Origin: Zychaea mexicana
Lineage: Eukaryota > Mucoromycota > Mucoromycetes > Mucorales > Lichtheimiaceae
Length of the DNA: 64,000 nt
Direction: 5' to 3'
Assembly (NCBI RefSeq): GCF_025766255.1
Contig: NW_026516668.1
Location: 682,001 to 746,000, forward strand
The position numbers and the translations under genes were made by a program. Below, piece by piece: positions 24,800-36,317 of this stretch. Every line of letters starts with the position of its first letter. Position 1 is the first letter of the stretch. The notes below the pieces were generated by a model. The model was not told where the DNA came from and made no database searches. It worked only from the letters and a program-made list of their open reading frames with translations.

Positions 24800-25860
24800 C
24801 GTATACAAGAGTATCCAAAATCTCATGAGACATGGCGATCCCGCGCTTGCCGTTGTTCCATTTGATGGAAAAATTATGGTCCTTGGTGTTGACTTTTGCC
24901 AGGTACTCAACATTGTATCCTCTCTTCTACTTTGCATTCTTTTGCTATTAAGCGGTAGTACTCACCACAGTAAAGTATTTGATAATAGGTTCTTCCTATG
25001 ATACCAAATGCGTCGCGCTCACAAATCGTACAGCAGTGCCTAAATTGTCCATCAATTAAGCCCAGTGTCACCGTCCACCGCCTTGAAACCAACATGCGCG
25101 TCCAACAAGCTGCAAACACCAATGATGCAAATGAGCTTCGCGAGTTTGCGCAATATTTACTTCGCATTGGTGATGGTGCTGAGCTGTTGATGCCAAACAC
25201 CGATGACAAAGTCCGGCTTCCAGATCGAATGCTCACGCCGCATTACAACACGTACGAGCTCACAGAGGCCATTTACGGCAACCTCAACGCACCACACGTG
25301 GATCGTGATTACCTCATCAGTCGCTCTATCTTGACTCCAAAGAATGTCGACGTTACAACAATTAACGAATTGATACTCGACCATTTTCCAGGCACTGTTC
25401 ACGAGGATCAAATTACATACCTACCAGAGCTGCTCAATTCCATATGAGTTCATCTGACCTCCCACCATACTTGCTAAAACTCAAAGTTGGTTGCCCAATC
25501 ATGCTTTTGAGAAACTTACACACCCAAAGTGGTCTCTGCAATGGGACACGGCTGATTGTACGCTCTTTCGAATGATATGTACTTGAAGTTGCAATAGCAA
25601 CTGGACCTCATGCCGACAACATCGTCTTGATCTCCCATATAACACTAAAACCATCACAAACACGCTACCGAATCCAGTTTAAATGCACACAATTCCCCTG
25701 TTCGCCTGGAATTTGCAATCACCATCAATAAGGCATAGGTCAAACTTTCAACACTGTTGGCCTCTACATGCCTAAACCTCCTTTCACCCATGGTCTACTC
25801 TATGTAGCCATGTCACACGTCTGCACCGCGTTTGGAGCTACTGATTCAAAAAATCATACA
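24800..25860 (+). pseudogene. Decayed PIF1-like (Helitron-type) helicase fragment
   Basis: C-terminal half of a PIF1-like helicase. It begins around the equivalent of FGGKVVVFGGDFRQ (here VPFDGKIMVLGVDFCQ), crosses a plausible intron (about 24901-24989) into VLPMIPNASRSQIVQQC, and continues through RLETNMRVQ and [13 protein letters not shown]. After a stop at 25445-25447 it persists in broken frames with [23 protein letters not shown] and, near 25720-25850, GQTFNTVGLYMPKP and GLLYVAMSH. The Walker A part is missing. It differs clearly from the helicase of the Helitrons at 29.1-36.3 kb, so it belongs to another family or a diverged branch. Confidence 0.8.
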
Positions 25861-25869
25861 AAAAGAGCA

Positions 25870-26641
25870 TTTAAGTAAGTGCAAATAAAAAAAATTGCAA
25901 CTGTTTTCTTATTAATTGTATTTTTTGTAGGTAATTAATACAATAGTTGACAGATTTTAAAATACCTTTTCATAATTTAAATAATAACTATTATTATTTA
26001 AATGTTTATTATATTCTATAAAAATATTCTTTTGTGTTATTTTATTATAATAAGAACTAGATAGATAATCGTAGATATAACATTTATTAGAGTAAAAAAG
26101 TAATCAGAACAGAAATATATTTCATTTATAAAATTGTATTCTAATGAATTATTCTTTTTATTTACTTTTTTGATAAGATAGCTTTTATTCTCTCGATGTT
26201 TTCAACTTTATAACTTTACTATATTTTATATACATTAAATGTAATATCATATTGAGAAATAATATCTTATTTTCAGAATTATCTATAATTATCAATAAAT
26301 CTAAATCTTCTATATAATATATATTATCATTATCTAAAAAATCTTTCTCTAGATTAATTTATTTTTATATATTTTCCTCTATTTTTTTAATCTCTATAAT
26401 TCTTTTCTCTATCAAAAATATATATCATATTTATATTATTTATTTGTAATTTACTATAGTAAATACATTATTTAATTTTGTATTATCAGAAAGTAGAATA
26501 TAAAGATCTATTTTCATATCATACAATAATGAATTCATTTCTATTATAGTCATAGTAGTAACTTTAGAATTAATTTATTTTTAAAAATAATATACAATTT
26601 TTTATTTTATTTTTTTAATATTTAAATTTTCTGTCAATTAT
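25870..26641. other. Extremely AT-rich island
   Basis: About 770 bp whose G+C content is far lower than any other part of the window; many 60-base lines hold fewer than ten G or C. It begins at the end of the helicase relic and stops at the hAT target duplication. No long open frame exists, but a 57-codon open stretch on the minus strand (26358-26185, no ATG at its start) reads like a protein (EKDFLDNDNIYYIEDLDLL). Confidence 0.7.
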
Positions 26642-26649
26642 CTTAGGAT
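26642..26649. repeat. Left 8-bp target site duplication of hAT element
   Basis: CTTAGGAT, identical to 27513-27520 and directly abutting the terminal inverted repeat. Confidence 0.9.
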
Positions 26650-27512
26650 TAGGGGTCGCAATTAGACGGGTCGGGTCAGGTCAAGGGTCTGACCCATCGA
26701 CCTGTGGGTCAAGAAAACACTGACCCGACCCGACCCGTTCAACCCGACGGGTCAAAACTCGGGTTGACGGGTCAAGGCTGATTTCAATGTAGTGATGAAG
26801 GAAGTGTCGATCAGCCTGAACTTGAGCACTGGAAGTGCAAAACCCTATATATATATAGCTCTCTAAGATGATGGCACGCAAATTCCTAGCAGTGCTAGCA
26901 ACATCTACGTTTTGAGTGATTATTCTTAAAGGTAAAGGGTTCTGTGCCATCACAAAAGAAATTGCTTGGGCTCACATACTTTAAAGAAAGCATAATATCT
27001 AAAGTGTGGTTGAAAATCGACTTCCCTATATGCCCCTTATCCTTTTCCTTTTTCCCTTTTCTTTTCACTTCTTTCTTCTTCCTTCGATTTTCTTTTATCA
27101 ATTCCTTTTCTATCTTTTGTTAAACCGCGTCTCTTACTGCCACCCTCTATTGTATATTCTTATTGCACTATTGCTACTTCTTTACTCCTATCATATATAT
27201 TGCTTATAGCTTACTTATCCTATACTGTTGAATATAAAGTATAATCCCACAATAAAAAGAATTAAGTACGTTTTATGCTATAGTTCTATAGCAGACATAT
27301 TGACAACTAATTATGTTTCCCAACAAGAAGATTGACTACTTAATATAAGTACCTCATACATATTATATGTATACATAGGTCACGACGGGTCAACGGGTCG
27401 GGTCAAGGGTTGGACGGGTCGACCCATGGGTCAGAAAAGCATCAACCCGACCTATTGACCTGTCCTCAACCCGCGGGTTGATTTTGACCTACAGGTCAGA
27501 TTGCGACCCCTA
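26650..27512. mobile_element. Non-autonomous hAT element
   Basis: An 863-bp element with perfect 13-bp terminal inverted repeats, TAGGGGTCGCAAT at the left and its complement at the right. It is flanked by a perfect 8-bp direct duplication, the length made by hAT transposases, and the repeat starts TAGGGGTC as many hAT termini do. The outer roughly 130 bp on each side are packed with copies of GACGGGTC, GGGTC and their complements, which look like subterminal transposase-binding repeats. The interior is AT-rich and pyrimidine-rich with no transposase frame, so mobility needs a transposase in trans. Confidence 0.9.
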
Positions 27513-27520
27513 CTTAGGAT
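27513..27520. repeat. Right 8-bp target site duplication of hAT element
   Basis: CTTAGGAT, identical to the left copy and directly abutting the inverted repeat. Confidence 0.9.
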
Positions 27521-27739
27521 ACATCCTTCTTTGTTACTATGACTATAAATCATTGTAGAAGAGGAACCTGACTGGGAGCAGTTATCAATATCAATAAAGG
27601 TAGTTTTCTTTAAAGACTTGAATCAAAACGGAAACAGTACTTTAATAGAAAGAATACTTAATATAGGCTCAAGACTGTTTGAATGTTACTGAAAAGGTAT
27701 AATCTTGGATTTTCCTTTATCATTCTCTTGCCAGCAAGA

Positions 27740-28008
27740 TATTTACTGGAATGAACTCAGAAAAATCCAGGATGATTTCTGCAAGAAAAGCCAGAACAAA
27801 CATCATTGGTTCGATTCTCAGCGTCGCCGCTCTCTAATAGAATGAAAATTACTAGCGGAAAATTACAGGTCCTTCTTTTTGGGCTGCAAAATGCAAAAAG
27901 TGAGGAAACTGCTATTTTACCAAGTGATGAACGGGATTCCTCCAAAAAAAGCTGCAAAAACTGAGGACCTGCAAAAAGTGGAGGTGCAAAAAATGGGGGT
28001 CAACTGTA
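27740..28008 (-). mobile_element. Solo terminus of a pogo/Tc1-like element
   Basis: Read on the minus strand the segment starts TACAGTTGACCCCCATTTT and continues with repeated TTTTTGCAGG/TTTTTGCACC blocks, the style of pogo/Fot1-type termini with a TA target (28007-28008). I found no matching inverted end to the left, so this is a truncated end. The inner boundary near 27740 is a guess. Confidence 0.5.
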
Positions 28009-29100
28009 TAGATATTCATATAATTTTATGTTAAAGTGGAAAGTTGGTGATGTTGAAGTTATGAAGCAATTTTCTTGAATATCAAGCCCAGTCACTCCAA
28101 AAAGCAAAAGCAGGACAGTTGATCTCGATCCATGAAGAACTGTAAGTGTTTATTTCTCAATTAAATAATCTTTAGCTTATGTAGCTACGAAGCTAACAAT
28201 ACCTTTGGTTTATGTTTCGAATCCACTAACCACTATCATAGTTCGCTGAACTGTATCATTTTGGTTGATGGCATGGATTCCTTGAGTAGCTCAGATCTTG
28301 AGTACAGATTTGAAGCTGCTACCTGGGAATTGATGGTAAAGGAGTGTCGAGATCGATACACCGTTGATGACTTGCCTGCTGAAACCGAATCAGCTATTAC
28401 CACATTACAAAGGTAGAAATACTCACTATTGAATTCAGAAAAGTAATACTTTGGCGGGATTACTAACAGACCAGTAAACGTATATACAGGCTGCTCGACA
28501 AAATTTTTGCAAGGTTGACAGCAGTATTAAGAAGTTTCCAGATGGTGATGATAACAAAATGATCAAGGAGTCATTAAGAAATTTGTGAGTAATACTACAT
28601 AGGACTTTTGTTTTCTTATAAAATCCACCAACATTATTATCATGATTTATTAATTTTTATGATCTATTATATATATTTGCCAGGGTCTCTCGATATGCTC
28701 CCAACACATCAAACAAAGTTACGAAACTTGAAAGCTCAATCACCATAAAAGTCGTAGATCCTGTGCTGTTACCATTCCTAAAAGAAAATGGCATGCTCTC
28801 AAGGAAAGGGTATGTTAATTATTCGATTAAAACATATGTCCCCATGGTAGTATATTTTTTAGAAGGGTACCTGACATTTCACATATGATAATTTACTTGT
28901 AGAGCCGATGATAAGGTGCCTGACGCTGCCAAAAATAAAAAAAGATATCCAATTTTCTGACTTGTCAGTTTTTTTCAAGTACGGTGAAGACCTTCCCCAA
29001 GAAGGGTTGATAATGGTGGTGGAAATCAAACCACCTGTAAAAGTCAACAACGGCCAGCGACCTGACTACGTAAAGCTCGGCAACGAACTTAAATCGTGCA

Positions 29101-30586
29101 TCTACTATTAAAAGAGAAGTGGTCCTTACGAAGTTACCCTTTTTTGGTAATTCGGATGGCTAAGCCCCGACATTTTTTTTTTCAACTGCCCTGAAAGCTT
29201 TCAACAGTTTACACTGATTCCCAACTTCAACTTCGGTCATATTCTTACAAAATGAATTCGCAACAAGTATGTCGTTAGATTAGCTGGAATTGTGTTGTAC
29301 CTTATGTACCTTACGATATCCAAAAGAAAAAATTCTGTCTGAAGAAAAATGAATGAATATTAAATATGTGTATTCTCGGCTTAACAGCAAAACCAACCTG
29401 AGATTCGCACCTGTGTTTGCGGTGCAACCACTCATTTAAGTCGACGCCATCACGAATGTCCTTTGAACGAGTATAATGTTCGCCGTAAATTTGACAATGT
29501 ATGCTGCTAATCCGTAATGATTAATTAGCGACATACTTAGACGCACGAAGCACGTTCGGACGTGTTTAGGGTTTGGAGGGGGGACGCGCCTATGGGATTA
29601 ACCTTAAGCTTTCAGCAATCGTGCTATTTTAGCAGCTAAAATTCTTGACGCTGACGAGATTAATAATTGTGTGTTTGAGTTTTTCCCTGTTTCATTCAAC
29701 TGACGTTATCCTCCTGAATATCTTCGCTCTTTAAGTGTCGGTGCGATCCCGCCTCATGCTCTTAAAGTGTTAAAGTGGGAATGTCAAGAAAGTTTTCAAC
29801 ATTGATGAAAAGTCTTTTCAATGGGAGCAAAGTTTTCATCACAGCTCTTTCATATCATTGCATTGTTGTCAAAAGGATCGATCGAGGCCATGACAATGAG
29901 GAACACTATCTTCCTCGAAACAATATGTGTATCACAGAGGGTGAATATCGATTCATCCTTTGCCGACGAGGATTGCCTATTCACTTTGCAATGGCTATGA
30001 CCATCCATGAAGCATAAGGACAGACATTAATCCATGTTGGCATCCGTTTGCAAGAACCTGTGTTTGCTCATGGTCAATTATATGTTGCTCATTCACGAGC
30101 AACTGATCCAATTAATTCGCGTATTTCTGTCGATATGTCAGAATAATCTACTACAGATGTCCCTACTACAACAAACATCGTTTACCATGAAGTGCTCTTG
30201 CACCTACTGCAGCAATTACCACCTCAAATCTAAGCACACACAAACAACGATGTTACTGCTACTATATCTTAGACCTCGCCCTTTCTCCCCACTCTTTCTT
30301 TTTTCTTTCGCACAGTGCCATTAGTAATACATAGTCAGCTATCTTTAACTTCTGCGTTTAGCGTAGTAGCAGTGAGCGAAGCGAACGAGTTTCGGGTTTA
30401 GGTAGGCGTAGCATCAAGTAGGCTCGCGAAGCGAGCTTTGGTCAGGGTTTAGAAGGGGGTGTGGGGGGGAACCCCCCCACCTTGGGGTCTGGGGGGAACC
30501 CCCAGGAAACATCCAATCCGTTGAATGACCCGGAGCGCAGCGAAGGGGCTCATTCAGCCGAGCGAAGCGAGGCAGGTGGATGTTGA
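29101..30586 (+). mobile_element. Internally deleted Helitron (copy 1)
   Basis: Starts TCTACTATTAAAAG immediately after an A and ends in GGATGTTGA, the same ends as copy 2. About 500 bp of the left end, including the first coding exon (ATG at 29252) and a zinc-knuckle exon near 29410-29500, match copy 2. The sequence then jumps near 29610 to the helicase C-terminus (AILAAKILDADEIN), so Rep and most of the helicase, roughly 4.1 kb, are missing. The helicase tail is broken by stops. The 3' region keeps the repeated GCGAAGC hairpins and G/C runs. Confidence 0.85.
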
Positions 30587-30735
30587 TCTACTATTAAAAG
30601 AGAAGTGGTTCTTACGAAGTTACCCTTTTTTGGTAATTCGGATGGCTAAGCCCCGACTTTTTTTTTCAACTGCCCTGAAAGCTTTTTTGTCTTTACACTG
30701 ATTCCCAACTTCAACTTCGGTCTTTTTTTTACAAA

Positions 30736-33700
30736 ATGAATTCGCAACAAGTATGTCGTTAGATTAGCTGGAACTGTGTTGTACCTTATGTACCTTACGA
30801 TATCCAAAAGAAAAACTTTTGTTTGAAGAAAAGCGAATAAATATTAAATATGTGTATTCTCGGCTAAACAGCAAAACCAACCCGAAATTCGCACCTGTGT
30901 TTGCGGTGCAACCACCCATTCAACTCGACGCCATCGTGATTGTCCTTTGAATGAGCGTAATGTGCGCCGTAGACTTGACAATGTATGCTTCTTTTCATCC
31001 GTATTGGGAAATTAGCGAAATGCTTAGACGTGCGAAGCGCTTTAGGACGTGTTTAGGGTTTAGAGGTTGGGGGTGTTGGGGGGAACGTCCCGCAAAGTCG
31101 TTTAGATTACTACATTTTTTGTGTGTTATGATTTCCTTGCTCTGACCAATTTTACGTGTAGGATCCTTTCATGTTTGAGCAACCTGACACTCAAGATGAG
31201 CAGCGTCGACCCTGCCCCCACTGTGGATCAACCACGCACCAACGGTCTTCGCATCGCGATTGCCCTGCCAATCCGAACAATAGATTGGAAAGCGCTGAAG
31301 CGACTGGTATGTGTTAGAACGCTGTGTTTGACTAAGGTGTCTTAGTGTATGCAAGGTATATACTTATGCATGAATTCTAGATTCTCGGTCCGATGATGCG
31401 CCATTAGCAGAACCTGTTCGCACATGCTCAAGCTGCGGGGCACCTGGCCATTCGCGACGAACTTCTGAAGAATGTCCTTTCAATGAAGCAAACGTTCAGT
31501 CTGAGCATGGAGCACAGTATAAAGTTGCGTGCACTATTCCTTTCGTCGCTGAGAGTGTGTTCGGTCCCAACATTTGTTTTACACCAGGAGACAATTTCCA
31601 TCGACACGTTCTTGCTCGCATGAATGCTGTTTGTACGTTTTGTCAGGCACGTATGTGGATTGAGGAACGAATCACAAGTTCTTCAGTCTCGAACCCACGT
31701 TTCAGTATTTGCTGCACACACGGCAAAATACAGTTACCCATCCCTCGCCATCCGCCACAAGAAATCATTGACCTTTTGACCAATGGAAATGATACTAGCG
31801 ACGATTTCTTCACCAATATTCGCGCGTACAACAATATGTTTGCATTTGCGTCCATTCGAGCAAACTACGATCGTAATCTGGCTGATGGTTCAAATGGTGT
31901 TTCCACGTTTCGCATCAATGGCACAATGTACCATTGCATGGGGGCATTGCGTTCAGCACAGCAACAACCAGCCAATTTCGCTCAGATATATTTCGCTGAT
32001 ACGCAAGAGCAACTGGCACGAAGACAGACACTATTTACTGGACTCGATAATGGCATGATAGCTTTGCTCCAGCGCGTCATGGAGAGATGCAACCCATATG
32101 CGCAAACACTCATGAATGCTGCTGAATCATATCGTGACACACCTTTTGGAACACTACAGGTTGTCATCCGTTCTGCACGTGAAATGGGTAGACGCTATGA
32201 CCAGCAGAGTTATCCAGAGGTCGCCGCTATGATTGTCGAAGATACAGTGGATGGCGCAACATCACCTCACGACATTGTCATCCGTGATCGTCAGTTAGGT
32301 TTACAGACCATCAGTTCACTCCATGCATCCTATATGCCCCTCCACTACGTGCTTATATTTCCTTTTGGTGATGATGGTTGGTTTGCTAGAATGCAGTGTG
32401 AAAGTACTGACCGCCAGACCACTACCGTTACGTTGCTCGAATTCTGTTCGTATATGCTCATGATCCGTGATGGAGAACGAGCGAGTTACCAGCACCATTT
32501 CCGTCGTCTTTTCCAACAATTAGTTGTTGACAACTATGCACGCATCGAGTATTCGCGCCTTCAGTATATTATCAACAATCAAAGTGATTTACGTTCTGAG
32601 GTGTACAACGGTATTGGTGATGATGTAGACTTACGTCAGATTGGTCGATCAATTATTTTGCCATCTTCTTTCACAGGGGGTCCATGGTACATGAAGCAGA
32701 TGCTCCAGGATGGATTGGCAATCATTCGTCAAAGAGGCAATCCCACACTCTTCATCACTTTTACCTGCAATCCACAATGGCCGAAATCCAAGCTGAACTT
32801 CTTCCAGGTCAGCAGGCATTTGATCGTCCTGACATCTGTTCGAGAGTCTTCCATATGAAGATCACTGAGATGTTATCGCACATCAAAGAAACCAGTTGCT
32901 TTGGCCGCATCGAGGGGTATGTTGCAACCGTTGAGTTTCAAAAACGTGGCTTACCACACGTGCACATCCTACTCATCCTACACCATGAAGACCGTCCCCG
33001 TAATCCTTCTGACTACGACCGTTTCGTCTGCGCCGAGTTGCCAGATCCTAACACCCAGCCTCAACTGTACGCCACAGTCACAAGATCGATGGTACACGGA
33101 CCATGTGGAGATCTTAAACGGGACGCTGTTTGTATGAAAGATGGACGATGCTCGCAAGGTTATCCCAAAGCATTCGTTGCTGAAACGCGCGTAAGCAGAG
33201 ACGGCTATCCAATCTATCGTAGACGCGAAAACATTCAACGTCGCCATCACTTTCACCGATCCAACTTTGTTGCTGACAATTCCCATGTTGTTCCTTATAA
33301 CCCGTACCTATGCCAAAAGTACAATGCTCACATCAACGTTGAGATCTGTACCTCTGCACGCGCTATCAAGTATTTGTGCAAGTACATCACAAAAGGATCA
33401 GACAGGGCGCAGTTGGAGACACTTAGAGCTGGGCAGCCGGAAGCAGTACGATCCACTACTGCTGTTGTTGGCGCCGATACTAATACTGCTGCCAATGTTG
33501 AGCGCGAGGCAGTAGATGAGGTGACGCAATATCAAAACGCACGATATATTGGTCCTTGCGAGGCAATTTGGCGAACCTTCGAATACCAGGTCCATATGCA
33601 CCATCCTTATGTGTCCCGCTTAGAACTGCATCTTCCTGACCAGCAATCTGTCACTTTCCACGCAAACGATTCGCGTGTAGGTCTTGCAGCAGCACGCAAC

Positions 33701-35936
33701 AACGCATCGAGAACAAAGCTTACTGCTTTTTTCGACCTCTGTTCTCGAGATGAAGAGGCTCGGCAATATCTTTACGTTGAGATCCCTTGCCATTATACTT
33801 GGGATAAGCGAACGAAGACCTGGAACCGCCGCACCCGTCCACCTTTTCAAAATGTTGTTTCTCGCATCTACTTCGCGTCCCCGTCTAATATGGCATTGTA
33901 TTCGCTTCGATTGCTCTTGCTTACTGTTCGTGGTCCTATCAGTTTTGAGTCGTTAAGAACGTTGAATGATGTCGTGCATCCATCCTTTGAAGCTGCCGCT
34001 CTCGCACATGGTTTGTTGGAATCCGATGACTAATGGGATCGTTGCATGACTGAGGCATCTATCCATTCTCCTTCAGCTGCAGCGCTTCGAGAACTCTTCG
34101 TCTATATTCTTACAAACTGCTCGCCTTCTGATCCACGCAGACTCTGGGATAATCATCGCGAAAGATTGAGCGACGATTACTTTTTCGAAATGCACGTTCA
34201 ACTTCCGAATAATGAGACCGAGTTGGTACCTGATCAATGGGACCAAGTATTCCAGCGTACTCTTGGCGACATTGAAACACGATTACAATCCACAGGTCAC
34301 CGCCTTTCCGAGTTTCCTTCTTTACCGCAAGACTTTGTCACCGAACTCGATGCTCTTCCACAGCTCACTGCTCTAGAAGCAGTCGAACGTGGGGAGTATG
34401 TCACAGAAGAGCAAACTCGAATTCACAACGAATTGTTCCCCACACTTAACGACAATCAAAGACATGCATTCAATACAATAATGCAGGCAGTTGACGAACC
34501 AGGTGACCAAAACCAGCCACATCTTTTCTTTGTCAATGGCCCTGGAGGTACCGGCAAGTCACTGCTGTTCAAGACGTTGTTAAGTCGTGTTCGTTCGCGA
34601 GATCAGATTGCACTGCCTGTTGCTTCCTCTGGCATTGCTGCAATTCTGCTTCCCGGTGGTCGCACAGCTCACAGCCGTTTTAAAATACCGATCAATGCAG
34701 ACGATACTACTACTTGCAATCTTCGACTTGGTGGTCCACACGCACATCTCATACAACAAGCATCTTTGGTTATTTGGGATGAAGCTGTAATGTGTAGCAA
34801 GTACAATTTTCAGGCTGTTGACAAGGCATTACGTGATATCATGGGTGCTGTCGATCCTGTGTACGAGGGTGTTCCCTTTGGTGGAAAGGTTGTTGTTTTT
34901 GGCGGTGACTTTCGCCAGCTGCTGCCTGTTGTCAAAAAAGGCACACGATCTGAGGTTGCCGGAGAGTGCATCCGGTCTGCACCTTTTTGGGCGGATGTCC
35001 AGGTGTTGCACCTTACAGTCAACATGCGTGTCCGAAATGCAGGTCCAACTGCTGCAGCGTTCGCGGAAACACTTCTTGCCATTGGTGATGGACGGCCTCC
35101 GCACAGAGAGAGCATAGAAATACCGCGAGAATGGCTCATTGATGCAAGAGATCCAGTCGCGCTAATTGATGCCATTTACCCATCGATCCGTCAACCCAAT
35201 CCACAACCTCAAGAATTCAGCAATCGTGCTATTTTAGCAGCTAAAAATGTTGACGTTGACGAGATCAATGATTGTGCGTTTGAGCTTTTCCTGGCCAGAG
35301 CAGGCAGTATCTTTCGACTGACCGTATTATTGACGCAGACGATCCAGACGTCGCCGCCGCCAGCTATCCTCCTGAGTATCTTCGCTCTTTAAGTGCCAGT
35401 GGTATCCCGCAACATGCTCTTGATCTTAAAGTGGGAATGCCATTAGTGCTTATGAGAAATCTCAATCCTGATGAAGGTCTTTGCAATGGGACCAAAGTTT
35501 TCATCACAGCTCTTTTAGATCATTGCATTGTTGTCAAAAGGATGGATCGAGGCCACGACGGTGAGGAACACTATCTCCTCGAATTAATATGTGTACCACA
35601 GAGGGTGAATATCCATTCATCCTTTGCCGACGCCAATTCCCTGTTCGCCCCGCATTCGCCATGACCATACATAAAGCACAAGGACAGACATTAACCCATG
35701 TTGGCATCCGTTTGCAAGAGCCTGTGTTTGCTCATGGTCAATTGTATGTTGCTCTTTCACGAGCAACCAACCCAGATAATTTGCGTATTTCTGTCGATAT
35801 GTCAGAATTATCCACTACAGATGTCCCTGCTACGACAAACATCGTTTACCACGAAGTGCTCTTACACCCACCACAACAATCACCACCTCAAACCCAAACA
35901 CACACAGACAACGATGCTACTGCTGCTACATCTTAG
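30736..35936 (+). pseudogene. Helitron Rep-PIF1 helicase (RepHel), four lesions
   Basis: Exons 30736-30750, 30872-30982 and 31162-31306 encode zinc-knuckle repeats; the main exon runs from 31381. It contains a Helitron_like_N region (LPSSFTGGPWYM, LFITFTCNPQWP), the Rep HUH motif in LPHVHILL (32957-32965), the two-tyrosine motif YLCKY (33371-33385), and a PIF1 helicase with Walker A GPGGTGKS (34538-34561), VIWDEA, FGGDFRQLLPV and HGQLYVALSRA. Lesions: a one-base loss near 32781, a TAA at 34031-34033 where the surrounding frame stays open, and frameshifts near 35287 and 35588. In a working element this protein nicks DNA and unwinds it for rolling-circle transposition; this copy cannot make it intact. 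Confidence 0.9.
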
Positions 35937-36074
35937 ACCTCGCCCTTTCTCCCCACTCTTTTTCCTGCTCTTATACTTTCACTTTTGTATACATATCATT
36001 TTAGATTTCTTATTTCTTTCGCACAATGCCTGCCATTAGTAAAACTTATAGTCCGCTATCTTTAACTTCTGTAG

Positions 36075-36317
36075 GGATTAGTGTAGTAGCAGTTGTAGCA
36101 GTGAGCGAAGCGAACGAGTTTCAGGTTGTAGGTAGGCGTAGCAGTAAGTAAGCTCGCGAAGCGAGCTTTGGTTAGGGTTTAGAAGGGGGGTGTGGGGGGG
36201 AACCCCCCACCTTGGGGGTCTGGGGGGAACCCCCAGGAAACATCCAATCCGTTGAATGACCCGGAGCGCAGCGAAGGGGCTCATTCAGCCGAGCGAAGCG
36301 AGGCAGGTGGATGTTGA
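36075..36317 (+). repeat. Helitron 3' terminal hairpin cluster
   Basis: Contains GCTCGCGAAGCGAGC (perfect hairpin with a GAA loop, near 36152), two more GCGAAGC cores, runs of G5-G8 facing C5-C6, and a terminal 8-bp inverted repeat. The same array closes copy 1 at about 30360-30586. Confidence 0.8.

Larger units (their letters stand above)
30587..36317 (+). mobile_element. Near full-length Helitron (copy 2)
   Basis: A 5.73-kb element lying directly against copy 1 in the same orientation. The 5' end is TCTACTATTAAAAG. The 3' end is GGATGTTGA, ending TTGA rather than the canonical CTRR. Insertion is between A and T, as for Helitrons: the host reads A at 29100 and T at 36318. It codes for a Rep-helicase protein with HUH, two-Tyr and PIF1 motifs. 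The 3' 240 bp holds hairpins and an 8-bp inverted repeat (AACATCCA at 36239-36246, TGGATGTT at 36308-36315). Confidence 0.88.

Noticed and set aside
27800..27830. tRNA T-loop-like GGTTCGATTCTC
   Set aside because: No D-arm or anticodon stem at proper spacing and no matching acceptor stem; it lies in the pogo-like end.
34810..35175. 121-codon antisense frame over the Helitron helicase
   Set aside because: Shadow of the PIF1 helicase coding frame.
29101..36317. Reading the two Helitron copies as long terminal repeats of a retroelement
   Set aside because: The shared ends are parts of two same-orientation elements with HUH Rep and PIF1 helicase; there is no reverse transcriptase or integrase and no target duplication.
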